The notes: a model not told the origin generated them from the sequence alone. 64,000 nucleotides of DNA from JAYOEY01 sp038116945 (GCA_038116945.1 JAYOEY010000014.1:25509-89508); one strand, 5' to 3'. Counted from the first letter of the stretch, positions 1 through 11,621 are shown. Program-made: numbers and translations.

Positions 1-2
1 AA

Positions 3-167
3 CGGGGCAGTCACCCGGAAGCGCGCCGGTCCGGCGCGGGGCTCGGCCTGTCTCTGGTGAAAAGCTTCATCGAACTGCATGGCGGAACGGTCGCCATCGA
101 TTCGGAGCTCGGACAGGGAACCAGCGTGATCTGCACCCTGCCGGCAAGAGCGCCGGCCGCCGGCTGA
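3..167 (+). CDS. C-terminal end of a sensor histidine kinase (partial)
   Basis: The frame enters from the left edge and ends at TGA 165-167, leaving 54 visible codons. It contains GAGLGLSLVKSF followed by HGGTVAIDSELGQGT, which is the G2 box and closing strands of an HATPase_c ATP-binding domain, so this is the tail of a sensor histidine kinase. The rest of the protein (sensor region, H box, N box) lies outside the window, so the signal it senses cannot be inferred. In many alphaproteobacteria a PAS-domain kinase precedes tsaE, which fits this context (established gene order). The next gene starts 50 bases downstream in the same direction. Confidence 0.85.
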   Translation, partial: RGSHPEARRSGAGLGLSLVKSFIELHGGTVAIDSELGQGTSVICTLPARAPAAG

Positions 168-217
168 CCACCATTCCGGCTGTTGCGGGAATCGGGAACG
201 CTGGTTACAAGCGGCAG

Positions 218-718
218 ATGGTGCCGGACGCCCGCCTTTCCGAGACAGTGACCTTATCGCTTCCAGATCCGGGCGCGACGGAGCGACTCGGTGCGCGCCT
301 CGCCGCGCTGGCCGGTCCGGGCGACGTCATCGGCCTCTCGGGAACCCTCGGCATGGGCAAGACGGCGCTGGCGCGCGCGTTCGTGACGGCTCTCTTCGAA
401 CGGTTCGAATTGGAACCGGAAGAAATTCCAAGCCCTACATTCACGCTCGTACAGCTATACGAGTTTCCGTCGTTCACGGTTTACCATTTCGACCTGTACC
501 GCCTCGAACGACCGGAAGACGTCTACGAGCTGGCGATCGAGGAGGCGTTCACGGATGGCGTTTCCCTGATCGAATGGCCGGAAAAGATCGCCGCCCTGCT
601 GCCGTCCGACAGGCTTGACGTCCTCCTGCGGCAGGGTCGCGAGGAAAACGCCCGGGTAGCGGAGCTTGCGGGCCGCACCGAATGGGTCCGCCGATTGTCG
701 AACGCGGGGCAGGAATGA
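218..718 (+). CDS. tsaE: tRNA threonylcarbamoyladenosine biosynthesis ATPase TsaE
   Basis: TsaE is the cytoplasmic P-loop ATPase that works with TsaB and TsaD to transfer the threonylcarbamoyl group onto A37 of ANN-decoding tRNAs (t6A). Seen: Walker A GTLGMGKT at residues 42-49, the family motif SPTF at 72-75, HFDLYRL at 90-96 and IEWPEK at 118-123. The length of 166 aa is normal for the family. ATG 218 is the first start after the preceding stop. The stop overlaps the start of amgK (ATGA), so the two are translationally coupled. This is the first gene of the tsaE-amgK-murU-addB-addA run. Confidence 0.95.
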   Translation: MVPDARLSETVTLSLPDPGATERLGARLAALAGPGDVIGLSGTLGMGKTALARAFVTALFERFELEPEEIPSPTFTLVQLYEFPSFTVYHFDLYRLERPEDVYELAIEEAFTDGVSLIEWPEKIAALLPSDRLDVLLRQGREENARVAELAGRTEWVRRLSNAGQE

Positions 719-1725
719 CGGACAGGGCGCTACGGATCGAGGAATTTCTGCAGCAAGCCGGCTGGGCCGGTTGCAAGCGCATCCCGCTGGCGGCCGATGC
801 GTCGTTCCGCCGTTACGACCGACTCGCGATGGGAGAAACCCGCGCGGTCCTGATGGATGCGCCGCCGCCGCGTGAGGACGTGAGACCCTTTATCCGGCTG
901 GCGGAACATTTGTCGGCCCTCGAGTACAGCGCGCCGAAACTGCTCGCTGCCGACGCGGAAAACGGGCTGCTTCTGCTTGAAGATCTCGGCGACGATACGT
1001 TTACGCGCCTGCTGTCCGATGGCGCCGACGAAGCGACGCTCTATCGTCTGGCGACCGATCTCCTGATCGACCTTCATCGACGCCCGCCCGACGAGGCGGT
1101 GCCCGAGGGACTCTCTCCCTATGACGATGGCCGACTGGTCGAGGAAGCCTCGCTACTGACGGAGTGGTATTTCCCGGCTGCCTGCGGTCACGCCGTTCCG
1201 GAGGCGACCGCGCGGGAATTTCGGGACATCTGGCGGATGGCGTTGCGACACGCGAGAAACGTTCCCGAGTCGCTGGTCCTCCGGGATTACCACGTCGACA
1301 ACCTGATGAGGCTGCCTGACCGCAGTGGCGTCGCTGCCTGCGGCCTGCTCGATTTTCAGGACGCCGTCCGTGGCCCGGTTACCTATGACCTGGTTTCCCT
1401 GGTCGAGGATGCGCGCCGCGACATTGAAGACGGTCTCGCCGCGGAAATGAAAAACAGGTATCTCGACGCCTTTCCCGGACTCGATCGACACGCATTCGAG
1501 GCATCGATGGCCGTGCTGGGCGCGCAGCGGCATGCGAAAGTCATCGGCATCTTTACCCGACTCTGTCATCGCGACGGCAAACCCGGCTATCTGGCGCACA
1601 TACCGCGGGTCTGGAGGCTGCTTGAACGCTCCTGCGAACACCCCGCCCTGGCGGCGATTCGACACTGGCTCGACGCCCATATTCCGGCCGCGCAGCGCGT
1701 CGTTCCTCAGGAGTCCGGGAGATGA
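715..1725 (+). CDS. amgK: N-acetylmuramate/N-acetylglucosamine kinase AmgK
   Basis: Aminoglycoside-phosphotransferase-fold sugar kinase that phosphorylates MurNAc or GlcNAc at the anomeric position during peptidoglycan recycling. Seen: the catalytic loop LVLRDYHVDNLM near residues 187-198 and the metal-binding GLLDFQDA near 209-216, both characteristic of AmgK. A longer frame opens at 682, but ATG 715 overlaps the tsaE stop as ATGA and gives the expected N terminus MTDRALRIEEFL, so I use it (336 aa). Its end overlaps murU, the next enzyme of the same pathway. Function is inferred from motif plus the amgK-murU pairing, which is well known in Pseudomonas and alphaproteobacteria. Confidence 0.9.
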   Translation: MTDRALRIEEFLQQAGWAGCKRIPLAADASFRRYDRLAMGETRAVLMDAPPPREDVRPFIRLAEHLSALEYSAPKLLAADAENGLLLLEDLGDDTFTRLLSDGADEATLYRLATDLLIDLHRRPPDEAVPEGLSPYDDGRLVEEASLLTEWYFPAACGHAVPEATAREFRDIWRMALRHARNVPESLVLRDYHVDNLMRLPDRSGVAACGLLDFQDAVRGPVTYDLVSLVEDARRDIEDGLAAEMKNRYLDAFPGLDRHAFEASMAVLGAQRHAKVIGIFTRLCHRDGKPGYLAHIPRVWRLLERSCEHPALAAIRHWLDAHIPAAQRVVPQESGR

Positions 1726-2456
1726 CGGGCGAGGGCCCGAGAAGAGCGATGGTTCTGGCCGCCGGACTGGGGCTCAGGATGCGCCCGATCACGGAAACCT
1801 GCCCCAAGCCGCTGATCAGCGTTGCCGGGCGAACCCTGCTCGACCGGGCGCTGGATTCGCTGGCGGATGCGGGCGTCGCCGACGCGGTGGTCAACATTCA
1901 TTATCTCGCACCCATGATTGAAGACCATCTGTCCGGACGCGAGGCTCCCAGAATCGTCCTGTCGGACGAGCGCGATATCCTGCTGGAGACCGGCGGCGGC
2001 GTGACCCGGGCCCTGCCGCGCCTCGGTCCCGACGCATTCTATGTCGTCAATGCCGACATCGCCTGGAAAGACGGCGATTTCCCCGCCCTTGGGCGGCTCG
2101 CCGAAGCATGGAACGATACGGCAATGGACGCGCTGCTTCTCCTGCACCCCGTTGCGGAAGCCACCGGTTATGACGGAGATGGCGATTATTTCATGAATGA
2201 CACCGGGGGGCTGACGCGTCGCCGGAACGAGGCGGAAGCGCCTCTGGTGTTTACCGGCGTTCAGATCCTCCACCCTCGCCTGTTTGAGAACGCGCTCGAC
2301 GGACCGTTTCCCCTGACTCTTCTCTACGACCGGGCGGAGACCGAAAACCGCCTTTTCGGTCTTGTGCATGACGGCGACTGGCATCACATCGGAACGCCCG
2401 CCGGGCTGGCGGAAGCCGAAGCGCGTCTCGGGCCCCCGCACGGGACCTCCGGATGA
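1722..2456 (+). CDS. murU: N-acetylmuramate alpha-1-phosphate uridylyltransferase MurU
   Basis: Nucleotidyltransferase that converts MurNAc-1-phosphate to UDP-MurNAc, feeding recycled cell-wall sugar back into precursor synthesis and bypassing the MurA/MurB steps. Seen: the nucleotidyltransferase signature AAGLGLRMRPITETCPKPL at residues 13-31 and VVNADIAW near 108-115, with the metal-binding Asp. Length (244 aa) is normal. Both ends overlap neighbours by ATGA (amgK before, addB after), indicating one transcript. The pathway assignment rests on the adjacent amgK; a sequence this generic could otherwise be another sugar-phosphate nucleotidyltransferase. Confidence 0.88.
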   Translation: MTGEGPRRAMVLAAGLGLRMRPITETCPKPLISVAGRTLLDRALDSLADAGVADAVVNIHYLAPMIEDHLSGREAPRIVLSDERDILLETGGGVTRALPRLGPDAFYVVNADIAWKDGDFPALGRLAEAWNDTAMDALLLLHPVAEATGYDGDGDYFMNDTGGLTRRRNEAEAPLVFTGVQILHPRLFENALDGPFPLTLLYDRAETENRLFGLVHDGDWHHIGTPAGLAEAEARLGPPHGTSG

Positions 2457-5434
2457 GCCGAAGCGCGTCGCCATCGGTCTGCACGGTACCGCCCGGGATT
2501 GCGATGGTCGATGCGCTGGCGGAAGGCCTCCTGCAGCGATACGGCGAAGGCGAGCGCGATCTCGGCGACGTCACGGTGCTGCTGCCCACCAGGCGCGCCT
2601 GCCGGTCACTGACGGACGCCTTTCTTCGCCGGTCGGAGGGCCGGGCTCTTCTGCTGCCCCGCATTCAGCCGCTGGGCGAAACCGACGAAACGGAATCCGC
2701 ATTCTCCCTGGACGAAGAGCCGGCAGGCGGGATCGCCGATCTGCCGCCAGCCATTCCCGATCTCGCCCGGCGCCTTGCCCTCTGCCGGCTGATCCTCGCC
2801 AGCAGCCGGGACGGGGAACGGAAACCCGCCGGCGCGGCGCTTCTCGCGGGGGCGCTCGGCGACCTGCTCGACGAGGTCCAGACCGAGCAGCTGGACTTCG
2901 CGGCCCTGGAAAACCTGGTTGAATCGGACCTTGCCGCGCACTGGCAGGTTACTCTCGAATTTCTGCGTATTCTGACCGATCACTGGCCAGCGGCGCTCGA
3001 CGAGTTCGGGTGTCTGGACCCTTCGGCACGGCGCAATGCGCTGCTCGACGCGCTGGCGCGACGCTGGGCCGGGAATCCGCCCGCAGGGCCGGTAATAGCC
3101 GCCGGTTCGACAGGGTCCATTCCCGCCACGGCGGCCCTGCTCGATGTCATAGCCCGCCTGCCGGAAGGCACGGTAATCCTGCCCGGTCTCGACGTCGAAC
3201 TGACGGAAGACGATCGCAGGGCGATCGGGCCGACCCACCCTCAATACGGCATGCTTCGCCTGCTCGACCGGCTGGGCATGGAGCCGAAAGACGTCTGCAC
3301 CTGGTCGGCGGGGCTTGAAAGCGCCTGCCCGGCGGAGCGCATCGCTCTCATCCGCGCAGCGCTGAGGCCTCCTCGCGGCGACGGCCAGAGGCCCGAAAAA
3401 CTCGATCTGGAACCGGCGCTCGCCGGTGTCTCCGTCGTCGCCTGCCCCGGACCGCAGGAAGAAGCCGGCGTCATTGCCCTGGCGCTGCGCGAGGCGCTCG
3501 AGACTCCCGGTCGCACGGCAGCCCTTGTGACGCCGGACCGTCCCCTGGCGCGCCGGGTCGCGGCGGAGCTTCGGCGCTGGGACATCGAGATCGACGATTC
3601 CGCTGGCCGGCCTCTTGCGACAACGCCCGTCGGCGCGTTTCTCAGGCTGACCTCCGATTGCATCGCCCAGAAAGCTGCGCCGGTTCCGCTGCTGGCCATG
3701 CTCAAGCACCCTCTTGCGAGCGGCGGCATGGCGGCCGCCGAGTTCCGCGCGAATGTCCGGTCTCTGGAAATGGCGGTCCTGCGCGGGCCGCGTCCCGACG
3801 CCGGGCTCGACGCCATCATCGAAAACCTGAACGGCCAGGAGAACCCCGACGAGGCCCTGCTTCGATGGCTGACAAGAATCGCGTCGATGGCGAAGCCGTT
3901 TGCAACATTGGCGGACGGGGCGACGAAGGCGCCGGTCGCGGCGCTTCTCGACGCGCACCTGACATTCGCCGAACGCCTTGCCGCAACGGACGAGCGACCG
4001 GGCGATCACAGGCTCTGGACCGGCGAAGACGGCGAGGCCGCCGCTGGATTCGTTTCCGAACTGCGCGACGCCTCCGGTCAGTTCAGCGAGATCGACGGCG
4101 ACGACTATCCGGCATTTTTCGACGTGCTGATGCGCGGCCGCGTCGTCCGGCCCCGATACGGCGCACACCCGCGCCTGCATATCTGGGGCCTTCTGGAGGC
4201 GCGGCTTCAGCATGCCGACCTCGTCGTAATGGGAGGGCTGAACGAGGGAACCTGGCCTGTCGAACCCGCGGCCGACCCGTGGATGAGCCGGCCAATGAGG
4301 CTGCGCTTCGGCCTGCCGCCCGCCGAACGGCGCATCGGGCTGAGCGCCCACGACTTCACGCAGCATTTCTGCGCCGAACAGGTCCTGATCACGCGCGCGG
4401 CGAGGATCGGCGGTACGCCGACGGTTCCCGCGAGGTGGCTGCTGCGGCTTGAAAACACGCTGCAGGCGACAGGAGGCGACGGTGCCGTTCGACGCCTTCA
4501 CGGCGGCAAGGCGGGCAACCTGCTGGCCTGGCAGGAAAAGATCAACGACCCCGGAATCACCGCACCGGTGAACAGACCGGCGCCGACGCCGCCGCTTCGG
4601 GCGCGACCCCGGCGGCTGTCGGTCACGCAGATCGAGACCTGGATGCGCGACCCCTACGCAATCTTTGCCCGCCATATTCTGAAGCTGGAACCGCTGGAAT
4701 CGCTTGACGCGGATCCGGGCGCGGCGGACCGGGGAACCATGATCCATGAGGCGCTCGACGGGTTCGTCCGCGAATTTCCAGGGCAACTGCCCGACGACAT
4801 GCGTAGCGCGCTGATCGGGTTCGGCGAACGGGCGTTTGGCCGGGCGCTGGCCCAGCCGGGTGTCTGGGCGTTCTGGTGGCCGCGCTACCTGACGATCGTC
4901 GACTGGTTCGCCGGACAGGAAGCGCTGTATCGCCAGTCGGTCTCCGCAACCAGCACCGAGGTTCGCGGCAGTCTCGAAATTGACGGCCCCGGCGGCCCGT
5001 TCCGCCTCATTGCGAAGGCGGACCGCGTCGACCGGCTTCGAGACGGAACCCTGGCGATCGTCGACTACAAGACCGGCGCCGCACCGGGGAAGAACGATGT
5101 GACGCTGGGATTCGCGCCGCAATTGCCGCTTGAGGCAGCCATAGCGCGTCAGGGAGGTTTCGAAAACGTCGCCGCCGCCCCGGTTTCCTGTCTCGAATTC
5201 TGGCGTCTGACCGGCGGCGATCCCGCGGGGGAAAGAATCGCCGCCGGCGACGACCTGGAGTCGCTGGCGCGAGAGGCTCTCGAAGGGCTGGAGCAGCTCG
5301 TCGCCCGGTTCGACGATCCGCAAACGCCGTACCTGTCCCGGCCCAATGCCGGCAAGGCCCCGCGCTTTTCGGATTACGAGCATCTCGCCCGGGTCCAGGA
5401 ATGGTCGGTCGTCGATAGCGGAGGCGACGAGTGA
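2453..5434 (+). CDS. addB: Double-strand break repair protein AddB
   Basis: Subunit of the AddAB helicase-nuclease that resects double-strand breaks for RecA loading, the alphaproteobacterial counterpart of RecBCD. The 993-aa protein starts at ATG 2453, overlapping the murU stop. The C-terminal PD-(D/E)XK nuclease domain is visible as DRGTMIHEALDGF near residue 758, KADRVDRL, and IVDYKTG near 868. The N-terminal helicase-like part begins with VTVLLPTRRACRSL and shows no canonical Walker A, as usual for alphaproteobacterial AddB. I see no C-terminal cysteine cluster of the kind that binds Fe-S in Bacillus AddB. It overlaps addA at the stop. Confidence 0.93.
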   Translation: MSRSASPSVCTVPPGIAMVDALAEGLLQRYGEGERDLGDVTVLLPTRRACRSLTDAFLRRSEGRALLLPRIQPLGETDETESAFSLDEEPAGGIADLPPAIPDLARRLALCRLILASSRDGERKPAGAALLAGALGDLLDEVQTEQLDFAALENLVESDLAAHWQVTLEFLRILTDHWPAALDEFGCLDPSARRNALLDALARRWAGNPPAGPVIAAGSTGSIPATAALLDVIARLPEGTVILPGLDVELTEDDRRAIGPTHPQYGMLRLLDRLGMEPKDVCTWSAGLESACPAERIALIRAALRPPRGDGQRPEKLDLEPALAGVSVVACPGPQEEAGVIALALREALETPGRTAALVTPDRPLARRVAAELRRWDIEIDDSAGRPLATTPVGAFLRLTSDCIAQKAAPVPLLAMLKHPLASGGMAAAEFRANVRSLEMAVLRGPRPDAGLDAIIENLNGQENPDEALLRWLTRIASMAKPFATLADGATKAPVAALLDAHLTFAERLAATDERPGDHRLWTGEDGEAAAGFVSELRDASGQFSEIDGDDYPAFFDVLMRGRVVRPRYGAHPRLHIWGLLEARLQHADLVVMGGLNEGTWPVEPAADPWMSRPMRLRFGLPPAERRIGLSAHDFTQHFCAEQVLITRAARIGGTPTVPARWLLRLENTLQATGGDGAVRRLHGGKAGNLLAWQEKINDPGITAPVNRPAPTPPLRARPRRLSVTQIETWMRDPYAIFARHILKLEPLESLDADPGAADRGTMIHEALDGFVREFPGQLPDDMRSALIGFGERAFGRALAQPGVWAFWWPRYLTIVDWFAGQEALYRQSVSATSTEVRGSLEIDGPGGPFRLIAKADRVDRLRDGTLAIVDYKTGAAPGKNDVTLGFAPQLPLEAAIARQGGFENVAAAPVSCLEFWRLTGGDPAGERIAAGDDLESLAREALEGLEQLVARFDDPQTPYLSRPNAGKAPRFSDYEHLARVQEWSVVDSGGDE

Positions 5435-8400
5435 GCGCGACCGTAAACCGCCCGGATCCCGGCACGGCCCAGCGACGCGCCGCCGATCCCGCAAATTCCG
5501 TCTGGGTGTCGGCCTCGGCCGGCACCGGCAAGACCAAGGTTCTGACCGACAGGGTTCTCGCCCTGCTGCTGGCCGGAACCCCTCCGCACAGGGTTCTGTG
5601 CCTGACCTTTACGCGGGCGGCAGCGGCGGAAATGGCGAACCGCGTCCATGCGCTGCTCGCCAGATGGTCGATTTCGGATGAAGAAACCCTGCGGGAAGCC
5701 GTCACGGAGCTGACCGGCGCCGCACCCGATGAAACCGTTCTGGGGCGCGCGCGCACGCTGTTCGCCGAAGTCCTGGAAACGCCGGGCGGTCTCAAGATTC
5801 AGACGATTCATTCCTTTTGCGAATCCCTGCTCGGGCGGTTCCCCCTCGAAGCGGGAATCGATCCGCATTTCGAACTCATGGACGAACGCTCGGCGGCGGA
5901 GGCCCAGGCCGAAGCGCGGGACCTTGTTTTGAACCGGGCGCGCCTCGACGAGGACTCGCGGCTCGCCCGCGCCCTGGCGGACGTCACGGCCCATGTTCAC
6001 GAACAGGATTTCTTCAGCCTCATGAGCGGTCTGTCGTCGGCGCGGCGCAAGATAGGCGACCTTCTCGTCAGGCATGGCGGGATCGACGGGCTGGTGGCCG
6101 CGCTTCATGAAAAGCTGGGCGTCGCACCCGAGGCGACCGCGATGGGTCTGACGCTCGACGCCTCGCACAACGCCGCTTTCGACGAAAACGGCCTCAGAAG
6201 CGCGGCAAGCGCGATGCTGCAGGGAACGAAAACCGACCGGGCGCACGGGGCGCTCATCGCCGCCTGGCTGGAGGCCGCCGCCGAGGATCGGGCGAAAAAC
6301 CTGGGAAGCTATCTGCAGGCCTATTTTACGCAGGCGGGCGAACAGCGAAAAACCCTCATCCACAAGGACGCGGCCGCGATCGATCCGGGCGCGGAAGATG
6401 TTCTGGCGGCCGAGGCCATTCGTCTCGAGGGCCTGCAGGCGCGCATCCGCGCCGTAACCGTCGTACGCGCGACCGCCGCCCTGCTGACGCTGGGAGACGC
6501 GCTGCTGGCGGAGTACGGCAGGATCAAGAGCGAACACGCCGCCCTCGATTACGACGACCTGATCCTCGGCGCGCGGGCGCTGCTCGACGAGGGACGCGGC
6601 GCGCCCTGGGTGATGTACAAGCTCGACGAGGGCATCGACCACGTCCTGATCGACGAGAGCCAGGATACCAACCCGGACCAGTGGGACATCGTCCGCTTCC
6701 TCACGCACGAATTCTTTTCCGGCGCCGGCGCGCGGGATATCCCGCGGACCGTGTTCGCGGTGGGCGATCCGAAGCAGTCGATCTACAGTTTCCAGGGCGC
6801 GGAACCGATGGCATTCGGCAACATGCGCGATCTGTTCCGTCGCGATGCCGCCATCGCGTCCCTGCCGTGGGACGATGTCGATCTCGACATTTCCTTTCGA
6901 TCCACCGCATCGGTCCTGCGCGCGGTGGACGGCGTCTTTTCGATGACGGACGCGATGCCGGGAGTGGTGGAGGCGGACCAGCCCCTGAGACACGAAATCT
7001 GGCGCCAGCAGGAGGCAGGGCTGGTAGAGCTGTGGCCTGCCGTGGCCCCGGAGGACGACGACGCGCTTGTTCCCTGGATGCCGCCTGTCGAGCAGCGCGG
7101 CGGGCGGGCGCCCGCGACCCGGCTCGCCAACGTCATCGCCGGCCGGATCAAACGCTGGATCGACGAGGGAGAGCTGCTCGAAAGCCGGGGCCGACCGATC
7201 CGTCCCGGCGACATCATGGTCCTGGTGCGTCGCCGCGGCGCGTTCGTCGAAGCGCTGGTGCGTGCCCTGAAATCGCTCGGCGTTCCGGTCGCTGGGGTCG
7301 ACCGGATGCGCCTCAACGACCAGCTTGCAATTCGCGACCTGATCGCGCTGGGAGATTTTCTGCTTCTGCCGGAAGACGACCTGACACTGGCGGTGGTTCT
7401 GAAGGGCCCCCTGTTCGGACTGGATGACGACGCGCTGTTCGATATCGCGCACGACCGGGGCGGCAGGACGCTCTGGCAGTCGCTCCGGAATCGCTCGTCC
7501 GACCGGGCCGAATTCGCCGCCGCCGCGGACGAGCTGTCGGACCTCCTGACACGCGCGGATTACGCACCGCCGTTCGAGCTGTTTGCGGATGTGCTGGCGC
7601 GCCGGAAGGGACGATTCAAGACCGTTGCCCGGCTGGGTCGCGACGCCAACGACCCGATCGACGAGTTTCTGTCGGCCTGTTTCGAGTTCGAGCGAACCAA
7701 CGCGCCGTCCCTGCAGGCCTTTCTGCACTGGCTGGTCGCGGGCGACATCGAAATCAAGCGCGACCTGGAGCAATCGGTCCACGACGAGGTCCGGGTCATG
7801 ACGGTGCACGGCGCGAAGGGCCTGCAGGCGCCGATCGTCTTCCTGCCCGACACCGTCCAGAAACCCGCCCAGCCGGAAAGACTTCTGTGGATGGAAGACG
7901 GCATGATGGTCTGGCTGCCGAAAACGGGACTCGGAAGATCGGTCTGCGATGCGGCGATGGCCGAATCGCGCCGCCGGCGGGACGACGAATACCGCCGCCT
8001 TCTCTACGTGGCGATGACCCGGGCAGAGGACAGGCTTTACGTTTGCGGCTGGGAAACGCGGCAGCGGCCGCCGGCGGGAAGCTGGTACGACCTGGTTTCC
8101 CGGGCGATGGCGGCCAACGCGGAACGGACGGAATTCGATTTTACCGCCGATTCGGGAACCGACGGATGGGCCGGCGGGGGATGGCGGCTGGAAAACGGGC
8201 AGGAAACGGAACCGTCGCCGGAAAGAACCATGGACGCGCCCGGGCCGCCAGACAGCGCGCTGCCCGGATGGGCGGAGCGACCGCCGCCGCCCGAAGGCCG
8301 GCCGCCGCGACCGCTGGTGCCGTCTCGCCCGGACGACGAGGACCCGCCGGTGCGCTCGCCCGCCGGGGCCGACGGCCAGGCCGGATTTCGCCGTGGAATC

Positions 8401-8901
8401 GTGGTGCACAGGATCCTGCAGTTTTTACCCGAGATCGCGCCTGACCGGCGTCCCGAGGCGGTGCGGCGATATCTCGCCCGTCCGGTTCACGGTTTTTCCG
8501 CCGCAATTCAGGAGTCGCTCGCCAATGAGGTCCTTTCAGTCGTTTCTGATCCGGCATTTTCCGGGCTGTTCGGCCCGCAGTCGCAAGGCGAAGCGCCCAT
8601 CGCCGGTCTCATCGGCGGGCAGGCCGTATCCGGTCAGGTGGACCGTCTTGTCGTGACCGAAAACGAGGTCCAGATCGTCGATTTCAAGACCAACCGCCCG
8701 CCTCCTGCCCTGCCCGAACAGGTGCCATGGATATATCGACGGCAAATGGCCGTTTATCGGGCGATTCTGGAACAGGTATATCCCGGCCGCGCCATCCGCT
8801 GCGCGCTGCTCTGGACAGACGGACCGAGCCTCATGGCCCTGTCCGATGCCATCCTGGACGACGCCATCCGGGCGATCCGCGCGCGTCAGCCGACGGCTTG
8901 A
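5431..8901 (+). CDS. addA: Double-strand break repair helicase-nuclease AddA
   Basis: UvrD/Rep-type superfamily 1 helicase with a C-terminal nuclease, partner of AddB. Seen in order: Walker A SASAGTGKT near residues 28-36, Walker B LIDESQDTNPDQW near 406, GDPKQSIYSFQGAE, SFRSTASVLR, VMTVHGAKGLQAP near 790-801, LLYVAMTRAEDRLYV near 858-872, and the nuclease motif QIVDFKTNRPP near 1083. Full length at 1156 aa. GTG 5431 overlaps the addB TGA. The -35 element of the next gene's promoter lies on the addA stop codon. Confidence 0.95.
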   Translation: MSATVNRPDPGTAQRRAADPANSVWVSASAGTGKTKVLTDRVLALLLAGTPPHRVLCLTFTRAAAAEMANRVHALLARWSISDEETLREAVTELTGAAPDETVLGRARTLFAEVLETPGGLKIQTIHSFCESLLGRFPLEAGIDPHFELMDERSAAEAQAEARDLVLNRARLDEDSRLARALADVTAHVHEQDFFSLMSGLSSARRKIGDLLVRHGGIDGLVAALHEKLGVAPEATAMGLTLDASHNAAFDENGLRSAASAMLQGTKTDRAHGALIAAWLEAAAEDRAKNLGSYLQAYFTQAGEQRKTLIHKDAAAIDPGAEDVLAAEAIRLEGLQARIRAVTVVRATAALLTLGDALLAEYGRIKSEHAALDYDDLILGARALLDEGRGAPWVMYKLDEGIDHVLIDESQDTNPDQWDIVRFLTHEFFSGAGARDIPRTVFAVGDPKQSIYSFQGAEPMAFGNMRDLFRRDAAIASLPWDDVDLDISFRSTASVLRAVDGVFSMTDAMPGVVEADQPLRHEIWRQQEAGLVELWPAVAPEDDDALVPWMPPVEQRGGRAPATRLANVIAGRIKRWIDEGELLESRGRPIRPGDIMVLVRRRGAFVEALVRALKSLGVPVAGVDRMRLNDQLAIRDLIALGDFLLLPEDDLTLAVVLKGPLFGLDDDALFDIAHDRGGRTLWQSLRNRSSDRAEFAAAADELSDLLTRADYAPPFELFADVLARRKGRFKTVARLGRDANDPIDEFLSACFEFERTNAPSLQAFLHWLVAGDIEIKRDLEQSVHDEVRVMTVHGAKGLQAPIVFLPDTVQKPAQPERLLWMEDGMMVWLPKTGLGRSVCDAAMAESRRRRDDEYRRLLYVAMTRAEDRLYVCGWETRQRPPAGSWYDLVSRAMAANAERTEFDFTADSGTDGWAGGGWRLENGQETEPSPERTMDAPGPPDSALPGWAERPPPPEGRPPRPLVPSRPDDEDPPVRSPAGADGQAGFRRGIVVHRILQFLPEIAPDRRPEAVRRYLARPVHGFSAAIQESLANEVLSVVSDPAFSGLFGPQSQGEAPIAGLIGGQAVSGQVDRLVVTENEVQIVDFKTNRPPPALPEQVPWIYRRQMAVYRAILEQVYPGRAIRCALLWTDGPSLMALSDAILDDAIRAIRARQPTA

Positions 8902-8926
8902 CGGACCGGTATCCTGTACATAGTTT
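8898..8926 (+). promoter_or_regulatory. Candidate sigma-70 promoter for trxA
   Basis: TTGACG (8898-8903), a 17-base spacer and TAGTTT (8921-8926), which keeps the three most conserved -10 positions. It sits about 55 bases before the trxA start and its -35 box includes the addA stop codon. Predicted start of transcription is near 8933. Inferred from sequence only. Confidence 0.5.
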
Positions 8927-8981
8927 TCGATCATGGAAACGCGTCGATCAACCGGCGCCAGCGCGGAAGGATGTAGACAAG

Positions 8982-9302
8982 ATGGCTAGCAAGGCAATTT
9001 CCGACGACTCGTTCGAATCCGACGTCCTCAAGGCGGACGGCGTGGTTCTGGTGGATTTCTGGGCTGAATGGTGCGGCCCCTGCAAACAGATCGGCCCGTC
9101 TCTCGAAGAGATTTCGGATGAGATGAGCAGCCAGCTGACGGTCGCCAAGATCAACATCGACGACAATCCCGAAACGCCGACCAAGTATGGCGTGCGCGGT
9201 ATCCCGACGATGATGCTTTTCAAGGACGGCGAGGTCGCCGCTACCAAGGTTGGCGCGCTGCCGAAGAGCAAGCTGGTGGAATGGATCAACGAATCGATCT
9301 GA
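8982..9302 (+). CDS. trxA: Thioredoxin
   Basis: Small cytoplasmic disulfide reductase that keeps reductases and other proteins reduced. Seen: active site WAEWCGPCK with the redox cysteines at residues 31 and 34, and the cis-proline loop GIPT near 72-75. ATG 8982 gives the canonical 106-aa length; the frame is open further upstream, but that extension has no thioredoxin similarity and crosses the end of addA. A GGAAGG stretch lies about ten bases before the start. It has its own candidate promoter and is followed by a strong terminator, so it is probably expressed apart from addBA. Confidence 0.97.
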   Translation: MASKAISDDSFESDVLKADGVVLVDFWAEWCGPCKQIGPSLEEISDEMSSQLTVAKINIDDNPETPTKYGVRGIPTMMLFKDGEVAATKVGALPKSKLVEWINESI

Positions 9303-9336
9303 CCATCCGAAAGATCGGGATCAAGAGCCCCGCTTT

Positions 9337-10707
<1,371 letters not shown>

Positions 10708-11621
10708 CCTGGAGGGGGACGATATCGGCAGACGGATATCGGTCCATGAGCAGACCGGTAATGCGGATCAGCTCGTCCCGCATATCGCGCCTGTGGACAA
10801 CCCGGTCGATCATGCCATGGTCGAGCAGATATTCGGCGCGCTGGAATCCTTCCGGCAGTTTTTCGCGGATGGTCTCTTCGATTACGCGTGCGCCCGCAAA
10901 GCCGATGACCGTGCCCGGTTCGGCGATGGCGATATCGCCCAGCATGGCGAACGACGCCGACACGCCGCCGGTGGTCGGGTCCGTCAGCACGGCAATGTAG
11001 GGGAGCCCCGCCTCCTTCACCTCGGAAACGGCGATGACGGAACGCGGCATCTGCATCAGGGACAGGATGCCTTCCTGCATCCGGGCGCCGCCCGAAGAGG
11101 TGAAAACGATCAGCGGCGCCTCCTGCAGGACGGCCAGCCGCGCGGCGGTCAGAAGACCCTTGCCGACGGCGAGCCCCATCGAACCGCCCATAAACGCGAA
11201 ATCAAGCAAGGCGACGACGATCTTGCGGCCGCCCAACGTTCCATGCGCCACCATCAGCGCGTCGTCGCGATCGGTCGCCGCGCGGGAATCCTTGAGCCGG
11301 TCTGTGTAGCGACGCCTATCCCTGAATTTAAGGGGGTCGCCGGTCAGCTTGGGGAGTTCGATCAGCTGGTATTCGCCCTCGTCGAACAGCATCCCCAGCC
11401 GCCGGACGGCGGAAAGCCGCATGTGATGACCGCAGTGGGTGCAGACGTTGTTCGCCGCATCCAGTTCGCGATGAAAGATCATCTGTTCGCAGGACGGGCA
11501 CTGGTGCCAGAGATTGTCGGGCACATCGTCCCGCTGCACCAGGGCGCGGATCTTGGGGCGGACGTAATTGTTAAGCCAGTTCATCTCTCACTTGCGCGTT
11601 GCGCCGCAGCCGGTCGACCGT

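Noticed and set aside
2606..8409. Long minus-strand frames (962 and 1011 codons) opposite addB and addA
   Set aside because: Shadow frames of high-GC genes; low-complexity Arg/Ala/Gly-rich products without motifs.
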